Shown here in pieces: positions 47,344 to 58,967 of a stretch of DNA of 64,000 nucleotides. Position numbers and translations under genes: made by a program. The stretch spans positions 7,341,335 to 7,405,334 of the forward strand of contig NC_057009.1 in NCBI RefSeq assembly GCF_000002595.2, read 5' to 3'. The notes beneath the pieces were generated by a model that did no database searches, was not told where the DNA came from, and saw only the letters and a program-made list of their open reading frames with translations. Each line of letters begins with the position of its first letter. Position 1 is the first letter of the stretch. The DNA comes from Chlamydomonas reinhardtii. Taxonomy: Eukaryota > Chlorophyta > Chlorophyceae > Chlamydomonadales > Chlamydomonadaceae.

Positions 47344-50300
47344 TCATCCCTGCTTGCCCGCCCCATCCCCAGCCGCGACCCCAACCTCCGCTTGCACCGC
47401 CTCCGCCCCACCTGCCGTCTTCTCTCGCCCTTCTCCCACCGCCGCCGCCGCCGCCGCCGACCCTGCCGACCCCCGCGCCGCCTCAATGCTGACGTGCCAC
47501 GCGCCCGTGCTGGCATCGCCGTACAGACACGTGGCGGGGTCCCAGTAAAACCCCACGTCACTGTTGTAGTAATATCCCGTGCTGGGATCCAAATCGTACC
47601 CGGGCGGCAGGCCAGCTGGCGGCGCTGGCGGCGCCGTCTGGGTGGCTACAGCTGCAGTCCCAGCGGCAGTGGCAGCCGCAGCGGCAGCCGCAGCGGCAGT
47701 AGCAGCCACAGCTGTAGCAGAAGAAGACATGCCGGGCTGGCTGGCGCCGGCGGCTTTGTGCTCATCGTCATCTCCGAACATGTCGACGTCGTCATCCACA
47801 GCCGCCACTGGGCCGCTCGGTCTGGCCGCTGCCGCCGCATTCACCGCCCCGGCCGCCGCCGCCACCTCTGCGCCAGTGCCAGCCGCTGACTCCGGCCCCT
47901 TGCTGCCGCCTCCCTTTCCTCCTGCCGCCCCCGGCACCGGCGCCGCCGGCACAGGCCGCGGCGCACCCGGCAGCGCCAGGCTGCGCACCACGTCCACGCC
48001 CAGCGTGCGCTGCGCCGCGCGCAGCAGCTGCTCGCGGGTGCTGCTGTAGACCTCGAACTGCCCGGCGGACAGCAGCAGGTTGGAGGCGGACGTCAGCGCA
48101 TCAAACTGCCGCCTGCGTGTGTGTGTGGCAGGGAAACGAGAACGTGGGGATTGCGGTAATGCGCGGGGTATGTTCGTGCGGACTGGTAGCGTGCGGGCTA
48201 GGAAGGGAGGTGAGGAAGGTGCGTTGTTTAGGGCAGACGGCACACAGGCAGGGAGCAGTAGGCATCAGGCACGAGCTGAGGGAGAGCAGCAGGAGCACAA
48301 GCAGCGGCCCACCACCAACCCACCTGGCCTCAATGGCCACTGCAGATAGCTGCGTCGGCGGGTGCCGTCGCGCCGCCACGCCTGCTGCGGCCTCCGCCAC
48401 CGACTGCCGCGCTGCAGGCGACGGCGGCGCATCACCCGGCCGCGCCTCAGCCCCCTCCTTCGCCTTCTCGCCCTCGCCGGCCGCTGGTGCTGCTGCCTGC
48501 CCTTCCCGCTCTCCATCCATCTCCATCGCTACCGCATCTTTCCCCTGCTGCGCCTGTTGCTGCGGTGGCTGCGGCGGTGGCTGCTGCGCCGCGCGCCGCG
48601 CCTTGCGCAGCCGCTGCCGCTCCCCACTGGACAGCGGCACTCCCGCTGCTGCCCCCACCGCCGCTTCCCCCGCCGCCGTCGCCACACCCTGCGCCTGCTC
48701 CGCGTGCTCCTCCTGCGCCTTCTCTTCCTCCTCCCCCTTTTTCCTCTCCTTCTTCCCCTCCTTCCCCGCCTCCTCTCCCTCCCTCGCCCCTTCCGCCTCC
48801 GCCTTTGCTGCCGCCTCCGCCTCGTGCATGCGTCGCCCCAGCCGCCGCAGCCCCACCAGCGGCGTCTCGCCGGACTGCAGCAGGTCGGCGATGCGCTTCT
48901 GCAGCAGCGCCCGCTCCTCATCGCCCAGCTCCGCACCCGTGTCGTCGAGCAGGTGCAGCTCGTAGGGCTCGTCATCGTCATCGTCATCATCGGCGTCGGC
49001 ATCATCGCCGTTGTCATCTTCGATGTCCTCTTTCTCATCTCTCTTGTTGCCGGCGTCGACGCCCTTGGAGGCAGCAGCCGCGGCGGCAGCAGCAGCCGCT
49101 GCGCGGCGGCGGCGCGCCGCGCCCGCGCTGCCGGCAACACCCGCGGCGCCGCCGGCCGCGGCTGCTGCTGATGATGACGGCCCAGTGCCTGCCGCGGCGG
49201 CCGCGGCTGCAGCGGCGCGGCGGCGCGCTAGCAGCTCGGGGTCCGCACGGACCTGCCTGTGCTCGTCCTGTGTGTGAGGGGGAAGGTCAAGAGTGAGGAG
49301 GTAGGGTCAGCTCCAAGGCAACAATCAAGAGGCTAGCACAAGCAATGCAGGGCAAGGAAGCGCGCCACCACCACCACCACCACCACCACCACCACCACGC
49401 CGCTGAACACCTCAGTCACGCAACAAGGCCCAACTTGCTCCTTCCTCGGCGTCGTCCGCCTCCCGCCTCATCCCGATGCCTCATCCCCCTGCCTCACCAT
49501 CATGCTCTCCAGCCAGGCGTCAGTGTCCTCCGCATCCAGTCGATACTCCAGGTAATTGCCCTGGCATGTGACAGGTCAGGGTGGGCAGTTGGTTGAATGG
49601 TGGAGAAATGAACAGGTGGAGCTGGGCCCGGGTTGCCCTACTTTGGATTTGGAGGTTCGCCAATCTCTTGCCTCACCTCACCTTGCCCTGATCCCCTAGC
49701 TTCACATCCGCCTTGCTCTCCCCACTTCCGCCTCTCCCATTTTCCCTAGCCCCACCAGCCCACCTCCGTCTCGCGTTGCTCCCCTCCACTCACGCCCGCC
49801 TAACCCCACTCCCCCTGGCCCCACCCACCTCTGCATCAAAGTATCCGGCCTCTCGCTCCGACCTCAGGTGGAAGGGCTCGATGGGAATGCCAACCTCGTT
49901 GTACATCTGCGCGCACGCCAGCAGGCGCATGGGTCGTGGGAGCGGCGGGCGGGCAGGCGGGCAGGCTACAGTCAACACCGACCCGACGTTTACCAATGCC
50001 CAGCAGTGGGGGCGGGCACCCCGTCAGCAGCCGAGCGTAAGCCCAGCCACATCCGCAGCAGAGACGGTGAGCCGCCCGCCGAGGAACCAGCAGGACCTGA
50101 CGCCGCTAGCTGCAGTCCTCAGTACATGCTTGGTGAGGAGGCAACCCAATCTTACCATCAGCAGCAGCCGCTCTCATGCGCCCCCACCCCTGCCCTTTCC
50201 CTCACCCCTCCCCAGCCCCCTTCCTCCCCCAGCCCCTCCGCCCCCCCCCCTCACCTCTCATGTAATGGTAGCGGAATCCGGCACTCGCACGACTCCCCGC

Positions 50301-51153
50301 CCCACCCCACCCCTCCCCCGATCCCGCGTTCGCTTCCCTCCCCTACTCCCCCGCTCCCCCGCTCCCCCTCCCGCTCTCGCGCCTCCCCTTCCAGCCCCCT
50401 CCCCCGCCCGCACCCACCTCCTCCGGCTCGTCGTAGTCCGCCTCCGCCGCCGCCAGGTCGTCGGGCAGGCTGGTGTCCTCCAGGGCGGTCATGGCGCTCA
50501 GCGCCTCCACGCGCCGCGTCAGGGCGCGCCGCGTGGCGGCCAGTGTGGGGTCCATGGCGCGGACCGGGCCGGCTGGGAGGGAGGGAGGCAGGAAAGCAGG
50601 GAAGGGGAGGAGGAGGGAGGAGGGGGTGGGAAGGGGAGGAGGAGGGAGGAGGGGGTGGGAAGGGGGTGGGGGGGACGGAAGGGACTGGTGACGGGGGCGG
50701 GCAGGGTGGGGCAGGCGGCGGGGCAAGGGGGGAATCAGCGGGTCCGCATCCACTACACCGAGGCTTGCCTGCGCATGTCATGAGCCCGGGCGCAAGCAGC
50801 ATGTGGTAGGCACTCACCCTCCGGCTCCTGGGCCTCGATGTCGGAGCGGCGGGCCCGGGCATCGCCGCCTGCAGACAGGACCCGGAGCAGCATCGGGTAT
50901 TGAGAGCCCAGGAGGGGGTCCAAGAAGGGACCCAGGCGGTTGGCTGGCCACGTCATGGCGCCCCAGCGAGCTCGCATGACCCCCCAGTGAGATTCAATAC
51001 ATAAGAAGCCGCACCGTGAGCGCCTCCTGGCAGAATGGTACGTCGCGGTGCTCCCGCTGCGGCATTCGGGTCCGGATTGGCCAGCTCCACAGTCGTGCCC
51101 TCGCCAAACCGGACGCGCTTCTTAGAGCGACGTCCATCAGGGTCATCAGTCAT
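47344..51153 (-). CDS. CD2BP2/LIN1-like U5 snRNP assembly protein
   Basis: Seven exons, 5' to 3': 51153-51015, 50868-50818, 50572-50418, 49906-49829, 49560-49498, 49267-48324 and 48112-47344, giving 732 residues. Human CD2BP2 (U5-52K) and yeast Lin1 bind the U5 snRNP protein Prp6 during snRNP assembly. Family signatures in order: a basic SKKRVRFGEG start, GIPIEPFHLRSEREAGYFDAEGNYLEY (shared IxPFNLxEExEEGxFDxxGNY pattern), DTDAWLESM, LLQSGETPLVGLRRLGRR and the QFDALTSASNLLL...EVYSSTREQLLRAA helix. The protein is about twice the human length because of Ala/Glu/Lys-rich linkers (48400-48840 and 47640-47940). In place of a canonical C-terminal GYF domain it has an OCRE-like block, GLPPGYDLDPSTGYYYNSDVG and DPATCLYGDASTGAW. 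This would be nuclear and splicing-related. Confidence 0.8.
49365..49398. repeat. (CAC)n trinucleotide repeat
   Basis: About eleven CAC units, in the intron between the exons ending at 49498 and starting at 49267 of the LIN1-like gene. Confidence 0.9.
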
Positions 51154-52520
51154 TGTATACCGGAAGAGCTGGATATAAGAGTTGCTTCGCGGCAGTGAAG
51201 TGACGTTTGTCTGGGCTTGCGTCTGCTTACAAGAAACTATTGTTCACTTGCAATGTGCGCATAATCAAATATTAGTTTTGTTTGGGCAGACGACTTGGCT
51301 GCCGGGTGCGAAACCCTGCGACATGGGTGCGTGCCTTGCTCTGTGCCTTGCTGCCAGCCGAAGTCGTGTGGCCACTCCATTCATCTGACTTGAGGGGTAG
51401 TCACGTCCATAGTACAAATCCATATTGACGCGGAGGTTTCACCTATATCCCGCATCTAAAAAGGGGCACGGCATAACAATACCGTCACGATAGTTCGACG
51501 CGCTCCACCAGCGGTGCGGGCATCGCCAACAGAGCCACACGCGTCCATGAAGTGACTGGTTTTGCTTGAGCATTTGGGTTTTTGTAAGTCGTTGACACTC
51601 CCCCGGCACACGACAACAAGCGCGCCATGTCTCTTTAGCTCCCGCTGTGTCGTCAGCGCGTTGCGCTTATTTACTTCCCGGCCAGCAGCAACACCAGCAA
51701 CCGGCCTCCATGCATCAGTGTCCGACCTCCTCTGCCACCAGGTGTCCACCGGTCTGCGGGCGGGGGTGATGGGGGTGGCGGGGGTGATGGGGGTGGCGGG
51801 GGTGATGGGGTTAGAAGGGGGCCAGGCCGCACCAGACGCTACACCAGCAGACGGCTCCAACCTCGGCCGTAGAACTACCGTGTTCATAGACGGTGCAGTA
51901 CACACGTGGCTGATGCATTGTGCGGCGGTCGGCACGGCACGGTTTGCAGCAGGCGGCGGCTGTAGCAGGACTGCAGACGGTACCCTGGTACTGCTGCAGC
52001 TAGCGAGCTGATGGATGGCCCGGCAGTAGGAGCCCAGCCAGCACCGCACAATCGACAAGCAGTGGGCTGCGTGTCTGTTCGGTTCGGCCGGCTGGGAAGG
52101 GCTGGGATCCATTGTGACGTACGGCAGTACGTTGGCTCTTCCCTGTCAGCTGCCACCGCCGCTTACTTCGTGATCGATGTGCTCGCTCGGTGTATGACTT
52201 CAGCGTGGCTGCAGTGCGGCTGCATGGGAAACGGTGCGTGGGTCACTGCTGGGGCAAGGCATCGGCTCTATGTTGGGCCCGCGCGTTGAATGTTGATGGG
52301 GGGGATGGGCGCGCACGTAAGTAGTCATGGATCGCATGCCTCCTAGAACCAGCGGGTTATAAACTATGAACTAGGATGGCCGTGCACTGGAGTGATCCAA
52401 TGATGCGTTAGCTTTGACCTTCGTTCTCGTCATTCACTGCTGGCTACGGCCTGAACCTTGTCTGACTCGCGCGCATCGCTTTATTAGCAGCTGCTAAGCA
52501 CTGCAAGCACAGGTTTGCCC
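51154..52520. other. Divergent intergenic region, minisatellite inside
   Basis: This is the upstream region of the LIN1-like gene (-) and the hypothetical gene (+). An 18-bp GGGGGTGATGGGGGTGGC minisatellite lies at about 51764-51811. Short open frames here have no domains. Confidence 0.5.
51764..51811. repeat. 18-bp G-rich minisatellite
   Basis: Just over two and a half units of GGGGGTGATGGGGGTGGC in an otherwise unremarkable intergenic stretch. The G runs could form a quadruplex on the + strand. Confidence 0.8.
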
Positions 52521-53252
52521 ATGGGTGGCAGCGTGGGGCCGCCGCGGATAGCGGCGCGCCGCCTCGACCAAGTTCAAGCGGCCTTCCCGCCAGTGCAGCA
52601 GTCGGTGTCAGCTATGCTCGCCGCGGAGTTTCTGCAGGCGCACGTCACACCTAACCTGCAGCATGCCTCAGTAGCGCAGCAGAAAGCTGTAGCGGACATC
52701 GCAGAAGCCGCGAAGCAGGAAGCCGAGCTCGCAAAGTGGGAGCGCAAGACCACGTGGCTGCACCGCTTGCTGATGTTGGTTTGGCGATCGGAGCTATTTC
52801 CTGGCGTCCGTGTCTGGCGCATGATGAACAGACACAACCGGCTGATAGCCGCATATCACAGCTGCTCGGCCGCATACTACAACAGCGCGGCTGCTTGTCT
52901 CCGCCTGGCAGCTGCGCAGCTGCGGCTGGGGGCTGCCGCAGGGCCGCTGCGCTCGCGGGCCGCTGCCGCGAACGCGGCGGCGGCGGCGTGCTCCGCTGCC
53001 GCGGACCAGAGCACGGCGGCGGCGGCGGTGCAGGAGGAGGCGCAGCAGCGGCGGCTCGTTCTGGCGGAGAGCACGCAGGCTGCTATGGAGGCGGCGGCCA
53101 GGCGGGTGTGTTCGTGGCCGTACCTGCTCCTACACCTGGCGCTGGTACTGGTGACGCAATGGACGCAGCAGCGCTTGGCAACGGGCGTCTTAGGGCCGTG
53201 GCTGGTGCTGGCGCGCGTGTTGGATCTGGCTAGCGTAATAATGAACGGATGA
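52521..53252 (+). CDS. Hypothetical single-exon Ala-rich membrane-tailed protein
   Basis: The ATG at 52521 opens 243 codons, with an in-frame stop upstream at 52485. No family recognised. Residues 50-95 are a mixed charged helix (AEAAKQEAELAKWERKTT) ending in WLHRLLMLVW. The middle is Ala/Arg-rich and helical. The C-terminal 45 residues contain hydrophobic segments (WPYLLLHLALVLVTQW; GPWLVLARVLDL). The protein may be membrane-anchored by its tail. The lack of introns is unusual for this neighbourhood, and an acceptor-like CACAG at 52508-52512 could mean that an upstream exon was missed. Coding support is frame length and composition only. Confidence 0.45.
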   Translation: MGGSVGPPRIAARRLDQVQAAFPPVQQSVSAMLAAEFLQAHVTPNLQHASVAQQKAVADIAEAAKQEAELAKWERKTTWLHRLLMLVWRSELFPGVRVWRMMNRHNRLIAAYHSCSAAYYNSAAACLRLAAAQLRLGAAAGPLRSRAAAANAAAAACSAAADQSTAAAAVQEEAQQRRLVLAESTQAAMEAAARRVCSWPYLLLHLALVLVTQWTQQRLATGVLGPWLVLARVLDLASVIMNG

Positions 53253-53608
53253 TTAGGATGGTGGCTGGCTGGGCGGCGGCGGCGGCGGCGGCAGTGGAGG
53301 ATCCCCTGAATCCCTGATTAGCCCATGTCTGGATGGGTGCGTGCCATGTACAGAGCCGCCGCCAGCACACACGCGTACGGATGTGTGCGCACGCACGGAG
53401 GCGTTGTACGCAAGTAAGCGGATGGAGGCGCGGTTGGCAGCAGCAGGTCGTGTGGGTGAGGCACGGTGGCGATCTTAGAGCCCATGTCAGAGCGACGAGC
53501 GAGACTCAAGACACTATGCTTTGCGGTTTGATTTCTGCCATGCATGGCACTAGTGTTAGCAAACACGTGCGGACGCAACAGGTGGTAGTAGCAGTAGTAG
53601 CAGTAGGT

Positions 53609-53660
53609 GTGTGCGATGGGACAGTGTCAAGGCAGGTTGGTGGAGTCCCGCCGGTGGCAG
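53609..53660. repeat. Dispersed ~50-bp repeat, copy B
   Basis: Matches 39865-39917 in the same orientation. It begins GTGTGCGATGGGACAGTGTC and runs to GTCCCGCCGGTGGCAG, where the similarity fades. Confidence 0.8.
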
Positions 53661-54220
53661 TAGCAATATATGCATGGCAGTAGCAGGCGCTCCTGCGGGT
53701 GATGGCGATGGCGGCACGCACGGCAGTGGCTAGGCAGGCCGCTGCAGCACCCGCGCTTTCGAACGTCAGTGTACGGTATCGCCGCCGAAGACGCCGAGCT
53801 ACATGCATGACAGCTTATGTTTGTACGAGTCATTTAAGTGCAATTTGTGGGATTTCGGTGGGCAAAGGCATGGGTTAAGCGCACTGGGCCTGTCGCTAGG
53901 TGCCTGAGGATTAGTGCGTGCGAACAGCAGATAGATGCGGCGGGCGGTTGATCTATGCTGTTGCGGGCACACAGCGAGGTAGCCAGGGCGTTGGGCGTAT
54001 GTATGTAGCGCATGCACTTCATTGCTGCTGGTCCGCCCATCACCATGAAGGAGGTGCCTTCTATAGCTGGCGCCCCCGTTCCGTGTATGCAGCTGCATGA
54101 CTTTGGCGAGAGGTCGGCGAACTAGCTAGTCAACAATTGATGCGTCGTGGGGTGCTGTAGGCGGTGCCGCGTGCGTGCGTGTCCGACGCAGTGCGTTTGG
54201 TGGCGGCGAAAGTTCCTTTG

Positions 54221-54225
54221 TTACA
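54221..54225 (-). terminator. TGTAA poly(A) signal candidate, BAR-domain gene
   Basis: The minus-strand TGTAA lies about 690 bases after the stop codon. Confidence 0.4.
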
Positions 54226-54909
54226 CACCTATGTCGTCCGACAGAAGGAATGCATCAAACCCCGCCACCCGTAGGGCCGTTCGAGGTTGGTGACACTTGC
54301 AGCTCAGCAACTTGGAAAGTCAACACTTAAGGTCAACGAAAGAAGACATGGATCGGCGGGGACCTGGGCATTCAACCGGCCATCGGTCTGGCAAATGGTA
54401 TTGCCATTCGCATGACTATGCATGCATGTCACATCCCCAGCGTCAACTCCCACTCCCATCTTCAACTTCGTGCCCGGAGGTCTTGCCGGATGCATAGTAC
54501 CAAAAAGACAATTCAGATCAGGATGACCATGCAACAAGGAAAGACGTGCCTAGCAACCTCACGTGCCCCCGGGTTCACACAGCTCGTGGTCTTGATCGTC
54601 TCTTGTCTTCACTACGTGCGCCCATGCACGAACCGTGCTGCCCCGCCGCAAGCCCCGCCGCCGGCATCTCTGAATGACTGAGGCAACGGGTCTCCAGCCC
54701 GGATTCTACTCACAGAGTCGTCGCCGCGTTCTCGCTGCTTGAAGCTGAACCCACAACACGCGCAACCCATCCATACGCGTTCCACACCGTCGTCAACCGC
54801 CAACCGCCAACCGCCATTCTTAGATAGTACGGCGGCGCTACTGCCGTGCTTCCTTCCATCATCCCGCGTGCCGAGCCGCCCGCATCCGTCCAGCACATGA
54901 TGACATGCC

Positions 54910-57900
54910 TCAGTACGCGGCGGTGCTGCTGGCGACGCCCGCAGTAGTGCCAGCAGCGGCGGTGTCGGTGGCGGCGCCGGCCGGCAGCGGCTTGGCCCTG
55001 GCGGCGGCGGTGACCTCACTCGCCAGCTCCTTGAGCGCGCCGATGACACCGCCGCCGTGGGCGTGGCCGGAGGCGCCGGCGGGCGGCAGCGCGGCGGCTA
55101 CGCAGCGCATCGGCAGACGCCGCCGTGCAACAGGGGGCAGCAGCGAAACAGGGGCGGTCAGCGGTAGAGATCTATCGAATACGGGGTGGCACATGCAACT
55201 TGCAGCCGCAACACAACTCGCACACTACTGCTGTCAAGGCGCCGGTCTGCTAGGCGCAAACTACGGCAATAATGCGAAAACTCACTCGTGCCGCGGGCCC
55301 CAGCTGCCGCCGCCGCCTCCTGCTCCGCCAGCTCGTCCAGGGGCACCCCGGGGCTGCCGCGCACCACGGGCGGCACGGGGCCGTAGCGCGGCGTGGTGTG
55401 GTCCGCCGACGTCTGGTGAGCGGCGGGCGGGCGATGTACGGGCGTGCGCATGCGGGCGTGGGGGGCGGGCGACAGGCGGACAGCAGTGTTTATGGGATGC
55501 CGCCATCCGTACCTCAGGGTGTGATCGCAGCAGCTCATGCAGCAAGCTAAGCGAGCATGTCAAGGCGCCAGCCAGCAAGCACCACAGTGCACAGAGTAGC
55601 AAAATGGCAAGTGCATTCTCCAACACCAATCAATGCCATCCCATTTCCACTGTGGTCCACCCCCTCCACCCAATCAACTGGCAGCCAGCCCACCTGCAGC
55701 GGCTGCGCGGTGATGCGCTTGGGCCGCAGCGCCGCCGACACCTCCCGCGCGTCCAGGCGGGTCAGCCCGCCGCCGACGCCGCCAGGGGTGCTGCCGGCGG
55801 CGCTGCCGGCGGTGGCGCCGCCCATGAGCGCCGCCATGGGCGAGGCGGCGGCGGTGGCGGCGGCGGCGGACTTGAGGGAGTCTGGTATGTCGGCGATGAG
55901 GGGCGAGGGGTCGCCGATGGCGCCGTACTCGCCGCCCGCGTTGAAGCGCTGTGACGATGGGGGAGGGGGTTGAAGGATTGCGGGGGGGGGGGGTTACATT
56001 CATGATTATTAAGAAGTGAAGTCGTAGGCAGGTGCAGTCGGAAGGGAGGATTGCAAAGAGGGTTGGAAACGCGGTACAGGGGAGGGCAGGAATGGGGAGA
56101 GAGGGTACTGAGGGAGGAGCGGGGGAGTGGAGCAAGGGAAGGCTGGAAGGAAGGGTGGGTGTTGGATAGCAGGGAGCAATTGGTTGGGGTGGCTGCGGCG
56201 GCGGAAATGGCCGGCGTTTGCCTGGGAGGCGTGGGTGGGAAGGCATTGCGACCCGCAGTGTGCATAGATCACATGAGGAGTCAGGGCGGCCAGCAGTAGG
56301 GCTGTTTGCGGTAGGTGCCGCGGGACCGACCTACCGGGAAGGCCGGCAGCGGCAGCTTGCAGGGGCCCAGGGCGATGGCGGTGGCCTGTTTGTGTGTTGG
56401 GGGGTCACAATGTGTGCGGGTGTGGCCACGTAGGTATGTTTGTGCTGTCCTTTTTACGCAGATAAGTGCATGATTTGTCGGTGGCAGCTCTCCAGCGCAC
56501 ACATGCATGGGAAACCTAACACCACGCCACACATGCCGAAAGCTCATGCGCGCCGCACGTACCTGCAACGCGTCCTTGACGGACAGCATGGCTCCGGCCA
56601 CGAATGCCTGTGTGCGCATGTTTGTTCGATGTGGGGTTGTGAGTATGTGCGCGTGTGTTAAGAGACCACATGGAAGGAAACACGTAGGCGCACGTGCGTG
56701 TGTGTGTGCATCAACCTGTATCTGTGTGTGTATGAATGGCACGCACGCTCACCTTGAGCCAGGCCGCGTCCCGCACCAGTCCGCTCAGGTGCTGCCACAC
56801 CAGGTCCTCCTGCTCGCGGTAGGTGGACTGGACCGCTGCGGGTGGGAGGAGGTGGAAGGTGGGGACGTGGGGAGGTGGGGAGCGAGGTGGAAGGTGCGGC
56901 AGGAGGTGGGGAGCGTAAGGAGAGATTTGTGGAGCAGGCTGTGACAGGGAGAGGTGGGATCGCGGAAAGGAGGGAAGGCTGGGCAGCGTGGGCAGACAGG
57001 CGGTGGGCGTGTGCAGTGTCAGCGGCAACAGGGCTTCGTGTGCTTTCCCATGAGTGCTGCCCACAGGCTTGCTGCTGCCGCCACACACTCCCTCTCCCTC
57101 GCCTCACTTCCTTGCCCTTCTCTGCAAAGCTCTGCCAAGCTAGCTTCCCATCAGGCCTCTCCCCTCTTCTTCCTCTGCCTCCACCCCTTCTCCCCGCCCC
57201 ACCCAGTCACCCACCCTCCAGCTTGCGCTGGTAGTAGAGGGCGGAGCGCATGAAGTCCTCCTTGCCGCGAACCGCCAGGACCTGGGGGTGTGCGTGTGTG
57301 CAGAGAGAATGTTTGTGTATGTGGGGTGTGTGTGTGTGTGTGTGTGTGTGTGCGCAAGGTGTGTGCATGGGGTGAGCTGTCAAGTATGGGGGTAGGGAGG
57401 GCGAGGCAGGCGGGGGGACAGGTGGTGTCCAGCGGGTGACGAGCAGCGGCCCCGACTGCACACCACAACAGGCAGGGCGGCAACAAGGCAGCAATGCAAT
57501 GCCCTACGTACCCAAACCCCGCACCACCCACACCCCACAAATCCCACACCCCATTAACCCCACCCGTTAACCCCGCTAACCCCATCAACCCCACCTACCC
57601 CACCAACCCCCCTAACCCCCCGCTCCCCACCTCGTCCTCGTGGGAGCCACGTGGCCCGTACGACATTTCGTACTCGTCGTCACTGCTGCTGGGTGAGCTG
57701 GTCAGGCCGCCGCCGCCGCCCATCTCCTCCTCCTCCTCCTCCTCGTCCAGGCCCGCATGGCCGCGGCGCCCGCGCGCCCCGCCGTAGCCGCGCCGGCGAC
57801 CCGGATCCGCGGAGCGGCCTGTGGTGATGACAATTCAGTGGAGTTCACTTCAGCTGGAGGTCAGTTCAGCTCAGTTCAGGCAGGCAGCAGGCGCTCAGGC

Positions 57901-58891
57901 GCTCAGGCGTCCAGACACACAAGGAATGACTCAGTGGGCCATCCACGCACACGGCTGATTCGGAATGCACATGCAAAGGCACGGCAGCGTCACATTCCAT
58001 GCTTCTACCCCGACAGCTGGATAGGGCAATCGACATACAGACCGCACATAGCAGCCACCTTCTCTCGCCGCCTATTCTTAGTAAGATCGCTACACCACAA
58101 GTCGCGCGCCCGCCCCGCACTCACTGCGGCGCGAGTGCAGGCCGCCGCCGCCGCCCATGCCGCCGCCGCCAGCCATGCCCAGGTCGAAGGGGCCGCCGCC
58201 GCCGCGGTGCTCCATGCGGCCCAGGGCGCGCATGTAGCGGCGGTGCACGCGGCGCCGGCGGGCGTCCACCTGCAGCCGCAGGCCCTCCAGCTTGCGCATG
58301 CGCGTCTGCAGAGGCAGGGAGGGGAGGGGCAGGGGAGGGGCACGGGAGGAGAGGGGCAGGGGAGGGGAAGCCGGCGTAGGAGCACGGGCAGCAGGGGAGG
58401 GGTGAGGGGTCATGGGCGAAGCACGCACCAGACAGCAGGCCGAGGTGAGGGTGCAAGGTCGGCATACATGGTTGGCAAGGCTGGCACATACGCCACAGCC
58501 GCCGCTACAGCCCCTGCGTTGCTGTCCTAGCGCTGTAGCACAGCGGCCACCTTCGTTCCGTGTAGGGCGGCGACACACGGTGCCACGGCACACGCCCACG
58601 GGCAGGCGGCACAGGGGCGCTGCTACGCACGGCGCAAGGTACAGGGGCACTGCCGCCGGCCGCACACGCGCACACACACACACACACACTCTCTGCATTT
58701 CCCACTTCTCGTGATTTCTAACCCGCACACACACGGCGCTCCCCCTGTGTGTCTCACCCGCACCACGGCCAGGCTCTCCAGCCAGCGGTCGATGGGGCGA
58801 AGCACGTTGTGGCTCAGCTCCGCGTCCAGCATGTCGCGCGCGTCACGCAGCAGACCCTGGCAAGGGAGGCGCGCGTGTGTATGTGTGCGTA

Positions 58892-58967
<76 letters not shown>

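Larger units (their letters stand above)
53253..54909. other. Intergenic, BAR-gene 3' UTR
   Basis: This stretch contains copy B of the dispersed repeat (53609-53660), a (GTA/GCA)n-like tract at about 53582-53607, and a minus-strand TGTAA at 54221-54225. No gene was supported. Confidence 0.5.

Noticed and set aside
48117-49296. Long plus-strand frames rich in Ser/Pro/Arg/Leu
   Set aside because: Antisense to the Ala/Glu/Lys-rich exon of the LIN1-like gene. Composition artefact of GC-rich codon bias.
54905-55954. 349-codon plus-strand frame
   Set aside because: Antisense to three phase-consistent exons of the BAR-domain gene, with Ala/Pro-rich low-complexity translation and no domain.
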